A stretch of DNA of 64,000 nt from Desulfomarina profundi (lineage in GTDB: Bacteria; Desulfobacterota; Desulfobulbia; Desulfobulbales; Desulfocapsaceae), in the NCBI RefSeq assembly GCF_019703855.1, contig NZ_AP024086.1, positions 1,198,501 to 1,262,500 on the forward strand. The letters run 5' to 3'. Positions within the stretch are counted from its first letter, which is position 1. Every line of letters starts with the position of its first letter. The notes below the pieces were generated by a model that saw only the letters and a list, made by a program, of their open reading frames with translations, was not told where the DNA came from and did not search any database. Below, piece by piece: positions 17,486 to 27,834 of this stretch. The position numbers and the translations under genes are program-made.

Positions 17486-18380
17486 TTATAAAAAGTATTT
17501 CCTTTATTGCCCGGGTGGCACTGCATCCTGTTTTTTTCATATATTGTTCAACTTCTGCTATTTTAGCATCAACAAGGAATCGGTACCAGAACCCCTGGAG
17601 GAAATGAAAGGTCATTCCTTCCTGACCGTCAAGAAAACCACACCGAATAATATATCGGTAAAAAAAATAGGCAAAAGCTCGAAATCCATTGGGAAGGTTT
17701 GCATAGATGTTTTCTTTTATCCACCGTTTTGAGCCGGAACCGGGGCGGAGGGAAAAAGTTGCGATGGAGTCGTGGGGCATAAACTTATACCTGAGATTTA
17801 ATAGATCAACAGCTTCCCGGCTGGCATAATGGTTATGCTTGTCAATCCACCAGCTGAGTGAGTTGAGATTGTGGTCAATGATATTTCCCTTGAAGTCAGC
17901 TGTAGGGCCGGGGACCTTGATATGTTCATCCATCCAACGTTTTTCACACTGTCCTTTTCCATACCTGAACAGTCGCAGTACACGGATAGGGAAAAGGCCT
18001 CCATGCTTTATTAATCGTCCCTGAAAAATCATTTGACGTCCACAGAAAATACCTTCTATATCATTGCCCATGGAGGAGAGTTTTCCCCTTATTTCAGATT
18101 GTAATTCCGGTGTCAGATATTCATCCGCATCTAAACGAAGTATCCACTCTGTTGTTTCTGTTTGACTTAAGGCCCAGTTAAACTGGGTTGATTGATTGGT
18201 CCAGGAATGCTGTATGACTTTTGCACCATTGTTTTCAGCGAGAAAAACAGTTTTATCTGTGGAAAAACAATCCACAACCAGGATCGAATCAACTACACCA
18301 TCAAGACTTGCAAGGCACCGTGGTAAATGCTGTTCCTCGTTGTATGTCAAAATTATTGCAGTCAATTTTGGTGCTTTCAT
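17463..18380 (-). CDS. Family 2 glycosyltransferase (WaaE/KdtX-like)
   Basis: 305 residues. LTAIILTYNEEQHLPRCLASL, ILVVDCFSTDKT and WILRLDADEYLTPEL resemble the WaaE branch, with the DXD site as LDADE. Further motifs GGLFPIRVLRLFRYG and DEHIKV are typical of the same branch. Cytoplasmic, membrane-associated at its hydrophobic C-terminal part (FRAFAYFFYRYII). Part of the exopolysaccharide operon. Confidence 0.9.
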   Translation of the reverse strand: MKAPKLTAIILTYNEEQHLPRCLASLDGVVDSILVVDCFSTDKTVFLAENNGAKVIQHSWTNQSTQFNWALSQTETTEWILRLDADEYLTPELQSEIRGKLSSMGNDIEGIFCGRQMIFQGRLIKHGGLFPIRVLRLFRYGKGQCEKRWMDEHIKVPGPTADFKGNIIDHNLNSLSWWIDKHNHYASREAVDLLNLRYKFMPHDSIATFSLRPGSGSKRWIKENIYANLPNGFRAFAYFFYRYIIRCGFLDGQEGMTFHFLQGFWYRFLVDAKIAEVEQYMKKTGCSATRAIKEILFINVQPTST

Positions 18381-18474
18381 AACGTGTTGAATAGAAAATG
18401 AAGAGAATTGTTCGATAACTGTTTATGGATACAAGAAATTTTTATTATTGATCAGGATAACGCAAACCGGCAGG

Positions 18475-19062
18475 TTAACTGTCATGAAGCACTCTTTTCT
18501 TGACAGCTTTTGCCGGGTTGCCGGCAACAACAGTCCATGGTTCAACGTCTTCAACGACTACAGCTCCGGCTCCGACAACAGCACCCTCCTGAACGGTAAC
18601 ACCCGGTCCAATAAAAACATCAGCACATATCCAGGCATTGTCCTGAATTTTTATTGGCAGTTTGAGCAACGGTAAAGCCCGGTGTGTGTAATCATGAGTT
18701 CCTGCACACAGGTGACTGCGGTGGGAAATAGTTGTATTGCAGCCTATGGTGATTTTTCCCAGGTTATAAATAAAGGCATGTTCACCTATGCTTGACCAGT
18801 CATCTATCTCCAGGTTCCATGGCATGAATATCATGGCAGAATTATAGATATTAACCTTATACCCGATACGGGCACCGAATAATCGAAGAAGGAACCGTCT
18901 CCAGGCAAAACAAGGACGGGGACTGAACAGAAAAAGAGGACGAACAAGACTCCATAACTGTCTTGCCGCAAGTTCTTTTCTGCTGTATTTTCGGGATGAA
19001 CGGTTCACCTGTATTTGTAGTGAACGACCAGGCATATTTCTATTTTTATTATTAATATTCAA
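18475..19062 (-). CDS. WcaF-like sugar O-acetyltransferase
   Basis: 195 residues with left-handed beta-helix hexapeptide repeats in the C-terminal half (IGCNTTISHRSHLCAG, WICADVFIGPGVTVQEGAVV, GAGAVVVEDVEP) and the closing motif WTVVAGNPAKAVKKR. The catalytic-His loop THDYTHR is in place. The N-terminal region, WSLVRPLFLFSPRPCFAWRRFLLRLFGARIG, is diagnostic of the putative colanic-acid acetyltransferase WcaF group. It would acetylate a sugar in the exopolysaccharide repeat unit. Confidence 0.92.
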   Translation of the reverse strand: MNINNKNRNMPGRSLQIQVNRSSRKYSRKELAARQLWSLVRPLFLFSPRPCFAWRRFLLRLFGARIGYKVNIYNSAMIFMPWNLEIDDWSSIGEHAFIYNLGKITIGCNTTISHRSHLCAGTHDYTHRALPLLKLPIKIQDNAWICADVFIGPGVTVQEGAVVGAGAVVVEDVEPWTVVAGNPAKAVKKRVLHDS

Positions 19063-19106
19063 AGTGGAATCACAAGGTCGTCATGGGCTCAGATTAAGGT
19101 TCAGGG

Positions 19107-20288
19107 TTAATCCAGTTTAACGCAGCTGGGACGAGTTGTATGCCCCAGTACCCAATCATAAACTTCAAGCATTTGAGAAGCAACCCCGGGCCACATGAAT
19201 TTTTCTTTCACAAGTTTGAAACCTCTGCTCCCCATAATCTGTAAGTCATCTTCATGCGTGATAAACAGCTCTACAAGAGATTGACTGATACTGGAAGGGT
19301 CAGGGTGAGTTTTTACGGCAGCACCGGCTGAAAAACCTTCCGGTAAATTACATTGGGGAGTCATTATTACCGGCAGAGCATGGGACCAGGCCTCCAGCAC
19401 TGCCATGGGCAACCCTTCACTGTAAGAGGGTAGAATAAAGGCATCAGCATTGGCCATGGCTGTTGTTTTCCGCTCATCAAACAGGGGACCGACAAAATGA
19501 ATATATTTATTGATATTCAAATCTGTTGCCAATTTTTTAAGTTGTTTCTCGTGGGAATGTTGATCCCATCCAGCAATGACCAGATGCCATTGTTTTTGTG
19601 CAGTATAATTCTTGCCTTGAATATCTTTCCATGCGTGGAGTAAATTGACTAATCCTTTTTTGGGATGAATTCTTCCGAGATACAAGAGTATTTTCCCGTT
19701 CGGAGGTAAATCGGAGCGCCAGTCCGGTGCTGCTAATCTGGTAGAAGAGCATTTGGGTAAGTTTACGCCATTGGGGATTATTGCGACAGGATTGGTTAAG
19801 CCATATCCTCTGATAGCTTCATATTCGGAATGACACAGGGCATGCAGGCAGGCCGCATTGCGCAGATGAGCATGTTCGTATAACAATCCGGCCACCCGTT
19901 TTTTCCACCGGGAATTACGGATTGCCCAGGGATCGAGCATTCCACGAGGTGAAATAACAAATGGACGACCGGAATCGTTAGACCACCGCGTAGCTGCCAC
20001 CGAGGGATACATCCATAATCCATGGGTATGGATTATATCTAAATTGGCTGCCTGCAGAGTTTTTTTCAATTCAGGGGCATAACTGAAAGAAGCAGGGCCA
20101 CGGCGGCCCATTATATTCAGTTCAGATATTTGCCAGTGTTGAGAATCTTTGTGTGAAAAATCATCTGTAATACTGAAAACATGAACTGAACAATTCAATG
20201 AAGATATTTCGGTCGTGAGTGAGCGAACCGACCAGAAAAGGCCACCTGCTTTTCTGGATATTGATGCTGTTAGAACACCGACTTTCAT
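19107..20288 (-). CDS. Family 4 glycosyltransferase
   Basis: 393 residues, GT-B fold. N-terminal KAGGLFWSVRSLT acceptor-side loop, HTHGLWMYPS, then the C-terminal Rossmann motifs ILYLGRIHPKKGL and FILPSYSEGLPMAVLEAW, which is the E-x7-E nucleotide-sugar site. The upstream gene (20285-21465) overlaps it by 4 bases. Retaining transferase in exopolysaccharide assembly; donor unknown. Confidence 0.92.
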   Translation of the reverse strand: MKVGVLTASISRKAGGLFWSVRSLTTEISSLNCSVHVFSITDDFSHKDSQHWQISELNIMGRRGPASFSYAPELKKTLQAANLDIIHTHGLWMYPSVAATRWSNDSGRPFVISPRGMLDPWAIRNSRWKKRVAGLLYEHAHLRNAACLHALCHSEYEAIRGYGLTNPVAIIPNGVNLPKCSSTRLAAPDWRSDLPPNGKILLYLGRIHPKKGLVNLLHAWKDIQGKNYTAQKQWHLVIAGWDQHSHEKQLKKLATDLNINKYIHFVGPLFDERKTTAMANADAFILPSYSEGLPMAVLEAWSHALPVIMTPQCNLPEGFSAGAAVKTHPDPSSISQSLVELFITHEDDLQIMGSRGFKLVKEKFMWPGVASQMLEVYDWVLGHTTRPSCVKLD

Positions 20289-21465
20289 CGAAATTGCAAT
20301 CCCTGTAATATTAATTGATCATGCCAGCGCGGTTTTTGTGGAGGAGAAGCCAATGCCGTTGCAACTGCATTCCCAAGACCTTCCGCAAACCTGCCGGGCG
20401 TCCAGTTTCTGATAATATCCAGGCTTGTTCTCCCCATGGCAGCCCTGTCACAATTATCCGATGAAATTTCAGTCATGTGTTCTGTCAGTTGATCAACATT
20501 GTATGGATCAAAAGAATAACCGTTGTGACCATTTCGAACAAGATCATGAGCACAACCGCAGCGTTCAGAAACCAGCACAGGCAGACCGGACGCCATGGCT
20601 TCATTGACTACCAGTCCCCACTGTTCAGTCGTACTTGGTTGTATATAGACTTCCGCAGGAGCATAGTAATATGGCAGTTCTTCGTATTGCTTAAACCCGG
20701 GAGATGAAGAGTTTCTTTAAGTTGGAGATTGTCCCTGTACTTTTCCAGTTCAGGACGCAAATATCCGTCGCCGAGAACTATCATATGCCATCCCTCCTGC
20801 TTGAGATGCTTTCTGTACCTGGCAAATGCATCAAACAGGCGAAAGAGGTTTTTCTTCTTAATAAATCTGCATGATGTTAGAAAATAAGGAGACCGGGTAA
20901 TTGGAGAAGAATTTTTTTCGGCCCGGATCTTTTTTGCCATACGATTGAAGTAGGAATTGTCTACCACATCGTACCCCATGAATATTTTTTTTTCGGGTAT
21001 TCCCAATTGTTTCAGGTAATTGACATGCACTGTTCCCCCAACCAGAGCAGACTGTACAAGAGATATGATCTGTTTTTTTATCTGTTCCCTGAACCCGTAG
21101 CGTTGGAAATCCCACTCTGTGGATTCCGACATTATTATCCGGGGAACATGATTTCTGACTGCCCAGGCTAATGTTGTCAGGGCCTCAAATGTTGCCCAGC
21201 CATTAATCGCAATCACCTCTGGCGAGATGCTGTCCAATGCGGACCAGATAAGTTCCTTCTGCGTTTTTTTGCTGAGAGTTCTGATGTCACCATCCGGTAC
21301 AATCACAACACGTCTGAACGATTCTTCTGATTGTACTGTATCCCAGGCATATTCACTTGTGTGAGAAGAAAATTCAATACCGACAATGTCCATTTGTGTT
21401 GCTGCTGCAGCAAGACGAGCCATGTGATACGGTCCAAAGCGATGAAAACAGACGGTGACAGGCAT
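20285..21465 (-). pseudogene. Family 4 glycosyltransferase, interrupted by one frameshift
   Basis: Two reading frames cover one GT4 enzyme. The 5' part (21465 down to about 20700) runs through RFIKKKNLFRLFDAFARY and ends LHLPG. Homology resumes in the other frame as FKQYEELPYYYAPAEVYIQPS, TTEQWGLVVNEAMASGLPVLVS to the stop at 20285. The break is at the coding CCCGGG (plus 20696-20701), where one C or G is missing. With it restored the protein would be about 393 residues with an intact E-x7-E site. It could be a sequencing error or real decay. Confidence 0.88.
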
Positions 21466-21495
21466 AAAGAGTTTTCCTTATGAAGTAATGTGATG

Positions 21496-21622
21496 ATGGA
21501 CTCGTAAAAACTCCGATCTACTGCGTTGTGGGGTGATCGTGTAATGCTCGACGTACTCTATGTACGCCTGCGCTTACACGACACCGCCACGCCTTGTATA
21601 TCGAAGTTTTTCCAGAGTCCAT
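21496..21622. repeat. Palindromic MITE-like element, copy 1
   Basis: A 127-base nested inverted repeat between glycosyltransferase genes. Outer arms (21496-21520 and 21597-21622) begin ATGGACTC and end GAGTCCAT. An inner stem has GTGTAA pairing with TTACAC, and the centre is CGTAC-tctat-GTACG flanked by TGCTC and CTGCGCTT. No coding frame. A related structure with different stem bases lies at 36251-36372. Just to the right, TGATCACGGTT occurs twice (21659-21669 and 21683-21693). Confidence 0.75.
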
Positions 21623-21711
21623 CTGAGAACGTTGAACGACTTTTTACGAGATCATCATGTGATCACGGTTAAGTAAAAAGATTATGATCACGGTTGTTGT
21701 TTTGATCATTC

Positions 21712-22965
21712 TTAAAGGTCAGAGGAAGTGAGACAATCATTAATTCCTTCAACCAATCGCCTGCCATACGCTTCAAGTGAGCCAAAAGAACTTCGATGGC
21801 GAGCGGAATGGGACATATCCTTCAACAGCTTGTGATTAAAACAGAGTGTTGCAATGCAATCTGCAATAGCCTGACTGTTACGGATCGGTACTATGAATCC
21901 CTCCTGATGGTCCCGAACGATTGAACCGCTGTTTGGTGTAGTAATAACCGGCAGTCCGGCGGCCAGGGCTTCGTAGATTACTGTTGCTGAACCTTCACAC
22001 AGGCTTGGCAGGCAGAGTATATCCGCCCACTGGAATTCCTTGAATATGCTCATGCGCGGAACAGTCCCCACCAGTTCAGTATTTGCCGGCACTATTTTAC
22101 GTATCGTGTCAAAGGGAATTTGGTGGCTCCCGACAATTCTGCATGAAACAGGATGGTGTTCCAATGCTTTCATCGCTGCAAGCAGATACGGAATGCCCTT
22201 TCTGAGCCCGACCTCACCGATAAAAAGAACATGCAGTTTTTTCGTGTGAGAGTTCTTTTTTTTAATTGTCAGGAAATTTGACAGTTCAACACCATAGGGA
22301 ATTACCTTACATTTATGCGCCGGTCCACCAGCCGCTGTTATCGCTTCTTTGACGAATTCTGACCCTGCAAAAATGCTTTCAGCAAGAGACCATTCATTCC
22401 GTTCCCGGGAGATGAATTCTTCTGCAAATTTATTGTTCTTTTTTTTGCCCCAGTCAGGAAAGGACTCCACTTCTGTTTCGAGCAGTTTCTGTTCTATTGA
22501 GAATGGTGCAATAGTCTGCTCAACGATCCCGGGTATTCTTTGAGAGCGGGCGGATCTTAATATTCGTTCAGATGCAGAATTAAATCCATAGACTAAATTT
22601 CCTCCCTGGAGGCCTTTTTTGAGTATCAGCTTATTGAAATAATCACCAGCCCACAGGTGTATTTCAGTCAATTCTTCTCTTGAATGTGCTTTGCGACGTC
22701 TGGCTGCATATTTATAACCAAAGGCTGTAAAAGCGGTTATTTTTGTTTTTGGAATGCCATATGGTACCCGGCCCTTTAATCTCTGTAACCCCTTTGGCAG
22801 TATGGAAGATGGAAAATAGTGCAGTAGAGCCGGCCAGTTTTTGACTGCACAGATATCGGTATACAAATGACCTAACAAGTCAACTTGTTGAAGGATGCGG
22901 GGAACAGCATAGTGCATACGGGCACCTAACTGGGTAAAAATGACAGGTTGTTTATCAGGCAACAT
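21712..22965 (-). CDS. Family 4 glycosyltransferase
   Basis: 417 residues. C-terminal Rossmann signatures KLHVLFIGEVGLRKGIPYLL and ADILCLPSLCEGSATVIYEALAAGLPVITT, with the paired Glu of the GT4 donor site. The N-terminal domain binds the acceptor (FTQLGARMHYAVPRILQQ). Separated by 14 bases from the polymerase gene upstream. Cytoplasmic enzyme of exopolysaccharide assembly. Confidence 0.9.
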   Translation of the reverse strand: MLPDKQPVIFTQLGARMHYAVPRILQQVDLLGHLYTDICAVKNWPALLHYFPSSILPKGLQRLKGRVPYGIPKTKITAFTAFGYKYAARRRKAHSREELTEIHLWAGDYFNKLILKKGLQGGNLVYGFNSASERILRSARSQRIPGIVEQTIAPFSIEQKLLETEVESFPDWGKKKNNKFAEEFISRERNEWSLAESIFAGSEFVKEAITAAGGPAHKCKVIPYGVELSNFLTIKKKNSHTKKLHVLFIGEVGLRKGIPYLLAAMKALEHHPVSCRIVGSHQIPFDTIRKIVPANTELVGTVPRMSIFKEFQWADILCLPSLCEGSATVIYEALAAGLPVITTPNSGSIVRDHQEGFIVPIRNSQAIADCIATLCFNHKLLKDMSHSARHRSSFGSLEAYGRRLVEGINDCLTSSDL

Positions 22966-22979
22966 ATGTTTTCAGTACG

Positions 22980-24386
22980 TCAGTTTATTTTATTGATTGT
23001 ATTTGGGTGTTTTAGGCCACTCCTGTTGGTGAAAAAAGTGGTTTTTTTTAAAAGGTTATTTGCAATCCATATAAGTAAAAAGGCGTACAAAACAGGGCGT
23101 GTTTGAGCTCTGATACCACTGTGCAGACCAACTCCAATGGATATCATACATAAAAGAACTGCAAATTCTCCTGCTAGACTGGGGTTACGGATAGCATAAC
23201 GGGAGAAATATCCATAGGAAACTCCTAATAAAAATACAGGAAAAAGGCCAAAATATGAAAAAGCATAAAATATATCCGAGAGAGCTGGGGCAGTCAGGCC
23301 TGTATGACCAAATGTTTTCATGTAAGAGGCAAGGTCTTCACCAATTTTTCCAGGGTCAAGTAAACCGCTTGGTATTGGATTGATGTGTAAGATGAAATGG
23401 AGGAGTGTTTGTAATGGGTTTTGCAAGGAAACATGGCGCATTGTTTTTTCTTCAACACGACGTGAGAATGGAGCCGAAGCATCAACAGGGTTTAATTCAG
23501 GAGAGAGTAATCCAAAGATTTTTTCTTTTGGATCATTCTTTGTGTTGTCACTGGAGAAGAGTGCCTCGACATAATTTTTTATACCTGGGTGATAAAATCC
23601 CCTCTGGTTCAGTCCGACAGAGCCTAAATGATAACCAATAAGGAGAAGGAAAGTTATTATGAAATAATATTTGATGCTTTTTTTTGAATACTTTAACAAT
23701 AAAAATGCGAAAACAAAAAGTGTAAACCCTGTGGCTCTGCTGAATTTATGCATCATTGGTAACATTCCAACCAGCAACCCTAACCACCCGAACAATTTTC
23801 TATTAAGCGCAGATCTGTTTCCTATAATATAGATTGAGGAGAGTAAAACCAAAAGAAACTGGAGAGGAAATATCAAAACGTTTAATGTACGTTGGAAACG
23901 AACCCTGGCTGTATGTTCAGCCCACTGACCCACTCCTCTGGAGTAGGATGCATTCCAGAAATCTGAAAAACCACCTGCATTGTAAACTGCCAGAAAGAAA
24001 ACAACTGCGATAAGATAAATAACCCAGATAGTTTTGATTTTCGGGAGCGTAACTCGTTGAGGGATTTTCTTTCTGATTCGAGAATATTTTGATGTAAAAA
24101 TTAAACCATATCCTGTTAAAAGTGCATACATGCTTAAAGCAGAAAAGAGTAAAGCCTGATCAAGATATTTGGGTGAAAGAAGAAACGATTCCCATGGTGC
24201 CCCTTGGATATAGGCGCATAGTGGAGAGAAGTGGTAGCCAATCCAGAGAAAAAATACACTTAAAAATCTCAGTGATAACAGTTCAGAAATACCATACTTA
24301 TAACTCAAACCGAAAGCATAGAGTAAAGGTAAAAAACCTGCTAGTAAAAACCATGGAGTTTGTGCTGTTGGCCACACCGGTTTCAA
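22980..24386 (-). CDS. Polysaccharide polymerase-like multi-spanning membrane protein
   Basis: 468 residues, about ten hydrophobic segments (for example WFLLAGFLPLLYAFGL, LLFSALSMYALLTGYGLIF, IWVIYLIAVVFFLAVYNAGG, YYFIITFLLLIGYHLG, FAVLLCMISIGVGLHSG). There is a large polar loop (about residues 270-370), as in Wzy/O-antigen polymerases. Sequence motifs are weak in this family, so the call rests on topology and on its place between flippase and glycosyltransferase genes. It would join repeat units on the periplasmic face. Confidence 0.75.
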   Translation of the reverse strand: MKPVWPTAQTPWFLLAGFLPLLYAFGLSYKYGISELLSLRFLSVFFLWIGYHFSPLCAYIQGAPWESFLLSPKYLDQALLFSALSMYALLTGYGLIFTSKYSRIRKKIPQRVTLPKIKTIWVIYLIAVVFFLAVYNAGGFSDFWNASYSRGVGQWAEHTARVRFQRTLNVLIFPLQFLLVLLSSIYIIGNRSALNRKLFGWLGLLVGMLPMMHKFSRATGFTLFVFAFLLLKYSKKSIKYYFIITFLLLIGYHLGSVGLNQRGFYHPGIKNYVEALFSSDNTKNDPKEKIFGLLSPELNPVDASAPFSRRVEEKTMRHVSLQNPLQTLLHFILHINPIPSGLLDPGKIGEDLASYMKTFGHTGLTAPALSDIFYAFSYFGLFPVFLLGVSYGYFSRYAIRNPSLAGEFAVLLCMISIGVGLHSGIRAQTRPVLYAFLLIWIANNLLKKTTFFTNRSGLKHPNTINKIN

Positions 24387-24433
24387 CCTCGGGTAAGATG
24401 AGAGGGAAATAAAATCACAATAGCCATTTTATG

Positions 24434-25752
24434 TTATTTCTTTGATAATTTCTTTATTAAATTTATCATCTTATGAAAAAGAAAGAGCGCGTCATCGTGT
24501 TGCGGAATAAAAGCCGTCAGTCGGGCATTGTGAAAAAAATTAACACAAATGAATAAAAAAACGATCAGAACAATGAATTGAGAAAGTGTAAAACCGATTG
24601 CGATACCTGTGAGCCCCCAGAAATGTGCTCCGATACCACCAGCCAACAGGATTGTTATAATTCCTGCAGTCTTTGCTGCTATTCCGAACAGTGGTTTTCC
24701 GTGACCAAGCAAAGATTGTTCAATGATATTTGATAGTCCAGCACAGACGATGCCAAACAGGAGAATCAGTGCAACAGGGGCCGCGTTATTGAATTTATTT
24801 CCATACACAAGGGGAATGAGGAAAGGTAAAAGTGGAATGAAGAGTAAGGCGATCACTCCTGAGAGTATTCCCCCCTGCGAACCATTCTTGCCAAGGGGGA
24901 AAAACCATTGGATTTGTCAAGCCTGGCAGCTTCAGAGAGTGATACAATGCCAAGAGACGCCGGAAGGCTTGCAATAACACTACTGGAAGACCGGGCAACA
25001 ACATACAGACCCATTTCAGAAGGTGTTAAAAGCCACAAAAGGAGGATTTGATCTATATATTGGCTGAAAAGGGAAAATATGGTCGTAATCTGGTAGGGCA
25101 GCCCTTCCCTGAGAAGCAGTCGAAGGGAAACGTGTTTTATCTGTTGTCGAAGTATTGACCGTTTCAGGACAACTCGTGTTATTGCAACTGTTAGATTACC
25201 TGCCAGAAGAGATATTACTACCCAGAGCAGTTTGTCTTCTGCGAAAAACCAGGTCAGGATTAAGCCTGCGAAAAAGACCGGATAGATCTGGGCACGTGTA
25301 AAATTAAACAATTTAAAATTCCCGGTGCCCTGGTCAATGGCAAGCAGATTCAATGCCATATGGTTTAATGGAATATAAAGCAGAAAGATAGTTGCCACGG
25401 GGAGTATTTTCCGCATTTCCGTCGGTATAAGATATGACAGAAAAAACAGGCAGATCACAGCGGTACAAAAACCGGTTATACACGAAATATACAAAGCACT
25501 TTTAATGAGAGGTGCAGTATCATTCGTTTTTCCGGCTCTCCTGGTCAGGGCCATATTGATGCCGAGCAGTCCAATAGAGGCAAAAACACCCGGCCAGAGC
25601 TGAATGGCCGCCAGTTCACCCCGTCCCTGTGGGCCGAGGAGGCGAGCCAGAAGGGCTCCCTGAAAGACAGTGCAGACCTGAATAAAAAGTGAAGTGGCAT
25701 AAGTGCCGATGTATACCTTCACTCCATAAGTCTTTTCAAATCCAGGTTTCAT
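24434..25752 (-). pseudogene. Oligosaccharide flippase (Wzx/MATE-like), interrupted by one frameshift
   Basis: Membrane transporter of lipid-linked oligosaccharide. The 5' frame (25752 to 24853) has about eight helices, starting with QVCTVFQGALLARLLGPQGRGELA, a typical Wzx/PST first-helix motif, and ends RMVRRGEYSQE. The 3' frame (24856 to 24434) supplies the last helices, LLFIPLLPFLIPLVYG and onward. The break is at a six-C run on the plus strand (24870-24875). One more G in the coding strand gives a continuous RGGILSGVIALLFIP. The restored length is about 439 residues, normal for the family. Confidence 0.88.
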
Positions 25753-25832
25753 TGGAAAAAGTTGTAACTGTGCATTTTCAGATAACGGAAAGGCTAAAAT
25801 CAGGGTGTTGGTGAAAAGTGAATGAAGTGAAT

Positions 25833-26801
25833 TCAGATATCAAACCTGTTCTCCAGCAAAAGCTTTTCAAAATAGGGGACAGTCCTTTTTAACCCCTCTT
25901 CAAGATGGATTTCAGGTTCCCACCCTAATTTTTCCTTTGCTAGTGTGATATTGGGTCTACGCTGGGTAGGATCATCTGAAGGCAGTGGCCTGAAAACAAG
26001 TTCTGATTTTGAACCTGTTAAATCAATAATAATTTCCGCAAGCTCTCTGATCGTAAATTCATCGGGATTTCCTGTATTGACCGGACCGGTAAAATCGTCA
26101 GGACTGTTCATCAACCTGACAAATACCTCTATCAAATCATCCACATGGCAGAAAGATCGAGACTGGGAGCCGTCCCCATAGAGGGTTATGGGTTTATTCT
26201 GCAGTGCCTGGACAATGAAGTTGGAGACAACCCGACCATCATTAGGGTGCATGTTGGGCCCATAAGTATTGAAAATACGAGCTACTTTAATTCGTAATTT
26301 ATGTTGACGCCGGTAATCGAAAAACAGCGTTTCCGCACAGCGTTTGCCTTCATCGTAACAGGAACGGAATCCTATGGGGTTGACGTGTCCCCAGTAATCT
26401 TCAGTCTGGGGATGGATCTGCGGATCGCCATAGACTTCACTGGTTGAGGCCTGGAAAATTTTGGCTTTTATCCGTTTGGCAAGGCCAAGCATATTGATTG
26501 CCCCGTGGACACTCGTCTTGGTTGTCTGCACCGGATCATGCTGATAGTGAATGGGAGATGCAGGGCAAGCCAGGTTGTAAATCTCATCGACTTCGAGGTA
26601 GAGCGGAAAGGTGATGTCGTGGCGGATAACCTCAAAACGGCGATTGTCCATCAGGGGTATGATGTTATCTTTGGTGCCGGTAAAATAGTTATCGACACAG
26701 ATAACTTCATGCCCGTCGTCAAGGAGTCTTTTGCAGAGATGAGAGCCGAGAAAACCGGCACCCCCGGTCACAAGAATTCGTTTGATAGAATGGGGTTTCA
26801 T
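25833..26801 (-). CDS. UDP-glucuronate decarboxylase (UDP-xylose synthase)
   Basis: 322-residue extended short-chain dehydrogenase. NAD-binding [10 protein letters not shown], catalytic SCYDEGKR (Tyr-x3-Lys), active-site TSEVYGDP, and [16 protein letters not shown], a block diagnostic for UXS. The C-terminal substrate region [25 protein letters not shown] is also standard. It converts UDP-glucuronate to UDP-xylose, a donor for the exopolysaccharide. First gene of the minus-strand cluster. Confidence 0.93.
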   Translation of the reverse strand: MKPHSIKRILVTGGAGFLGSHLCKRLLDDGHEVICVDNYFTGTKDNIIPLMDNRRFEVIRHDITFPLYLEVDEIYNLACPASPIHYQHDPVQTTKTSVHGAINMLGLAKRIKAKIFQASTSEVYGDPQIHPQTEDYWGHVNPIGFRSCYDEGKRCAETLFFDYRRQHKLRIKVARIFNTYGPNMHPNDGRVVSNFIVQALQNKPITLYGDGSQSRSFCHVDDLIEVFVRLMNSPDDFTGPVNTGNPDEFTIRELAEIIIDLTGSKSELVFRPLPSDDPTQRRPNITLAKEKLGWEPEIHLEEGLKRTVPYFEKLLLENRFDI

Positions 26802-26904
26802 AACAGGTGGTTCAGTTTGATTGAGGTGAATGAAATATTTTCAATAATAAGAAAAGTATAGCATATTTATCACGCAAGAACCAAATCTGATGGCGATCTT
26901 ACAA

Positions 26905-26940
26905 TAAAAAAGGGGTCAGGAACATATGTTCCTGACCCCT
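26905..26940 (-). terminator. Terminator downstream of tRNA-Pro
   Basis: A perfect 30-base palindrome (26911-26940; arms AGGGGTCAGGAACAT / ATGTTCCTGACCCCT). On the minus strand it runs into TTTTTTATTG. It ends the transcript carrying tRNA-Pro and perhaps the ihfA-merR genes. Confidence 0.88.
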
Positions 26941-26951
26941 GCTTTCACAAA

Positions 26952-27029
26952 TGGTCGGGATGAGAGGATTTGAACCTCCGACCCCTTGTCCCCCAGACAA
27001 GTGCGCTAACCAGGCTGCGCTACATCCCG
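26952..27029 (-). tRNA. tRNA-Pro (GGG)
   Basis: Cloverleaf on the minus strand: acceptor CGGGATG pairs with CATCCCG, the anticodon arm is CTTGT-CTGGGGG-ACAAG with anticodon GGG, the T arm is GGAGG-TTCAAAT-CCTCT, and CCA is encoded (26952-26954). Confidence 0.96.
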
Positions 27030-27088
27030 AAACTGTGATTCTATCTACCACGTGTTACAACTACTGTCAACAGTCCGTAACAGGTTGG

Positions 27089-27454
27089 TTATTCTTTTTT
27101 TGACAGAAGAATATTCTGTAATTCCAGCAGCTCCTGCTTGATGGAGGAGAGCTGATCCGGGATCTTCCTCCCGGTTGTTTCATTTCCCTGTGCCGGGGGT
27201 GGTTTTTTGTTTCCGGCGGCAAGAAATTTTCGTGCTCCTGCTATTGTGTAACCATGTTCATGGAGCAGGGTTTTTATCTGAAGAATGAACACTATATCTT
27301 TTTTTCTGTACAGTCTCTGGCCTGACCCGGCTCTTTTGGGTCGAATTTCAGAAAATTCCGACTCCCAGTAGCGCAGTACATGCGTTGGTACCTCGGCCAG
27401 TTTTGCGACTTCACCGATCTTGAAATAGAGCTTATCTGGAATATATTTTTTCAT
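27089..27454 (-). CDS. MerR-family transcriptional regulator
   Basis: 121 residues. N-terminal winged-helix MerR domain, FKIGEVAKLAEVPTHVLRYWESEF, then RLYRKKDIVFILQIKTLLHEHGYTIAGA. A short coiled coil follows (about 95-121) and no effector-binding domain. This small MerR protein directly downstream of ihfA after pheST is a widely conserved position in delta-proteobacteria-like genomes. Its regulon is unknown. Confidence 0.93.
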   Translation of the reverse strand: MKKYIPDKLYFKIGEVAKLAEVPTHVLRYWESEFSEIRPKRAGSGQRLYRKKDIVFILQIKTLLHEHGYTIAGARKFLAAGNKKPPPAQGNETTGRKIPDQLSSIKQELLELQNILLSKKE

Positions 27455-27504
27455 AATATTAACCAGTGTACTCCATAAAAGGATCCAGGTGAACAGAAAG
27501 AGTA

Positions 27505-27834
27505 CTATTCGATGAGCTCTTCCTTCCTGTTGATCCGTTCCCGCAGTTTCTTGCTGGCCCTGAAACTGACGGTATTCCGTTTCTTGATGGTGATGGTTTC
27601 ACCTGTTCTGGGATTTCTACCCTTGCGTGGAGCCTTTTCTCTGACAGTAAACGTACCGAAATGAACGAGTTTTATTTCCTCTCCGTTTAACAGGGCTCGT
27701 TTCATGGCAGCGATAAAACTGTCAACTATCTGTGCGCAATTGCTTTGAGAAAACCCGAGTTTATCTGACAATACTTCTGCAAGTTCTCTTCTTGTGAGGT
27801 TCTGTGGTTTTTTTTCTTCAGTAATATTATCCAT
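27505..27834 (-). CDS. ihfA: Integration host factor, alpha subunit (HU family)
   Basis: 109 residues. LTRRELAEVLSDKLGFSQSN, GEEIKLVHFGTFTVREKAPRKGRNPRTGE and RNTVSFRASKKLRERI are the full HU/IHF signature, with the DNA-intercalating Pro in GRNPRTGE. A 13-residue N-terminal extension precedes the domain. It overlaps the 3' end of pheT by 8 bases. The pheT-ihfA order favours IHF-alpha over HU. It bends DNA and would assist sigma-54 promoters and CRISPR integration. Confidence 0.9.
   Translation of the reverse strand: MDNITEEKKPQNLTRRELAEVLSDKLGFSQSNCAQIVDSFIAAMKRALLNGEEIKLVHFGTFTVREKAPRKGRNPRTGETITIKKRNTVSFRASKKLRERINRKEELIE

Noticed and set aside
20285-25752. Phase variation of polysaccharide genes through G tracts
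   Set aside because: The tracts at the breaks are only 3-6 bases, shorter than typical contingency tracts, and a housekeeping gene (leuA) shows the same defect.
26911-26940. 30-base palindrome as a mobile-element end
   Set aside because: It is followed by a T-run on the minus strand right after tRNA-Pro, no target duplication or second copy is seen, so a terminator explains it.
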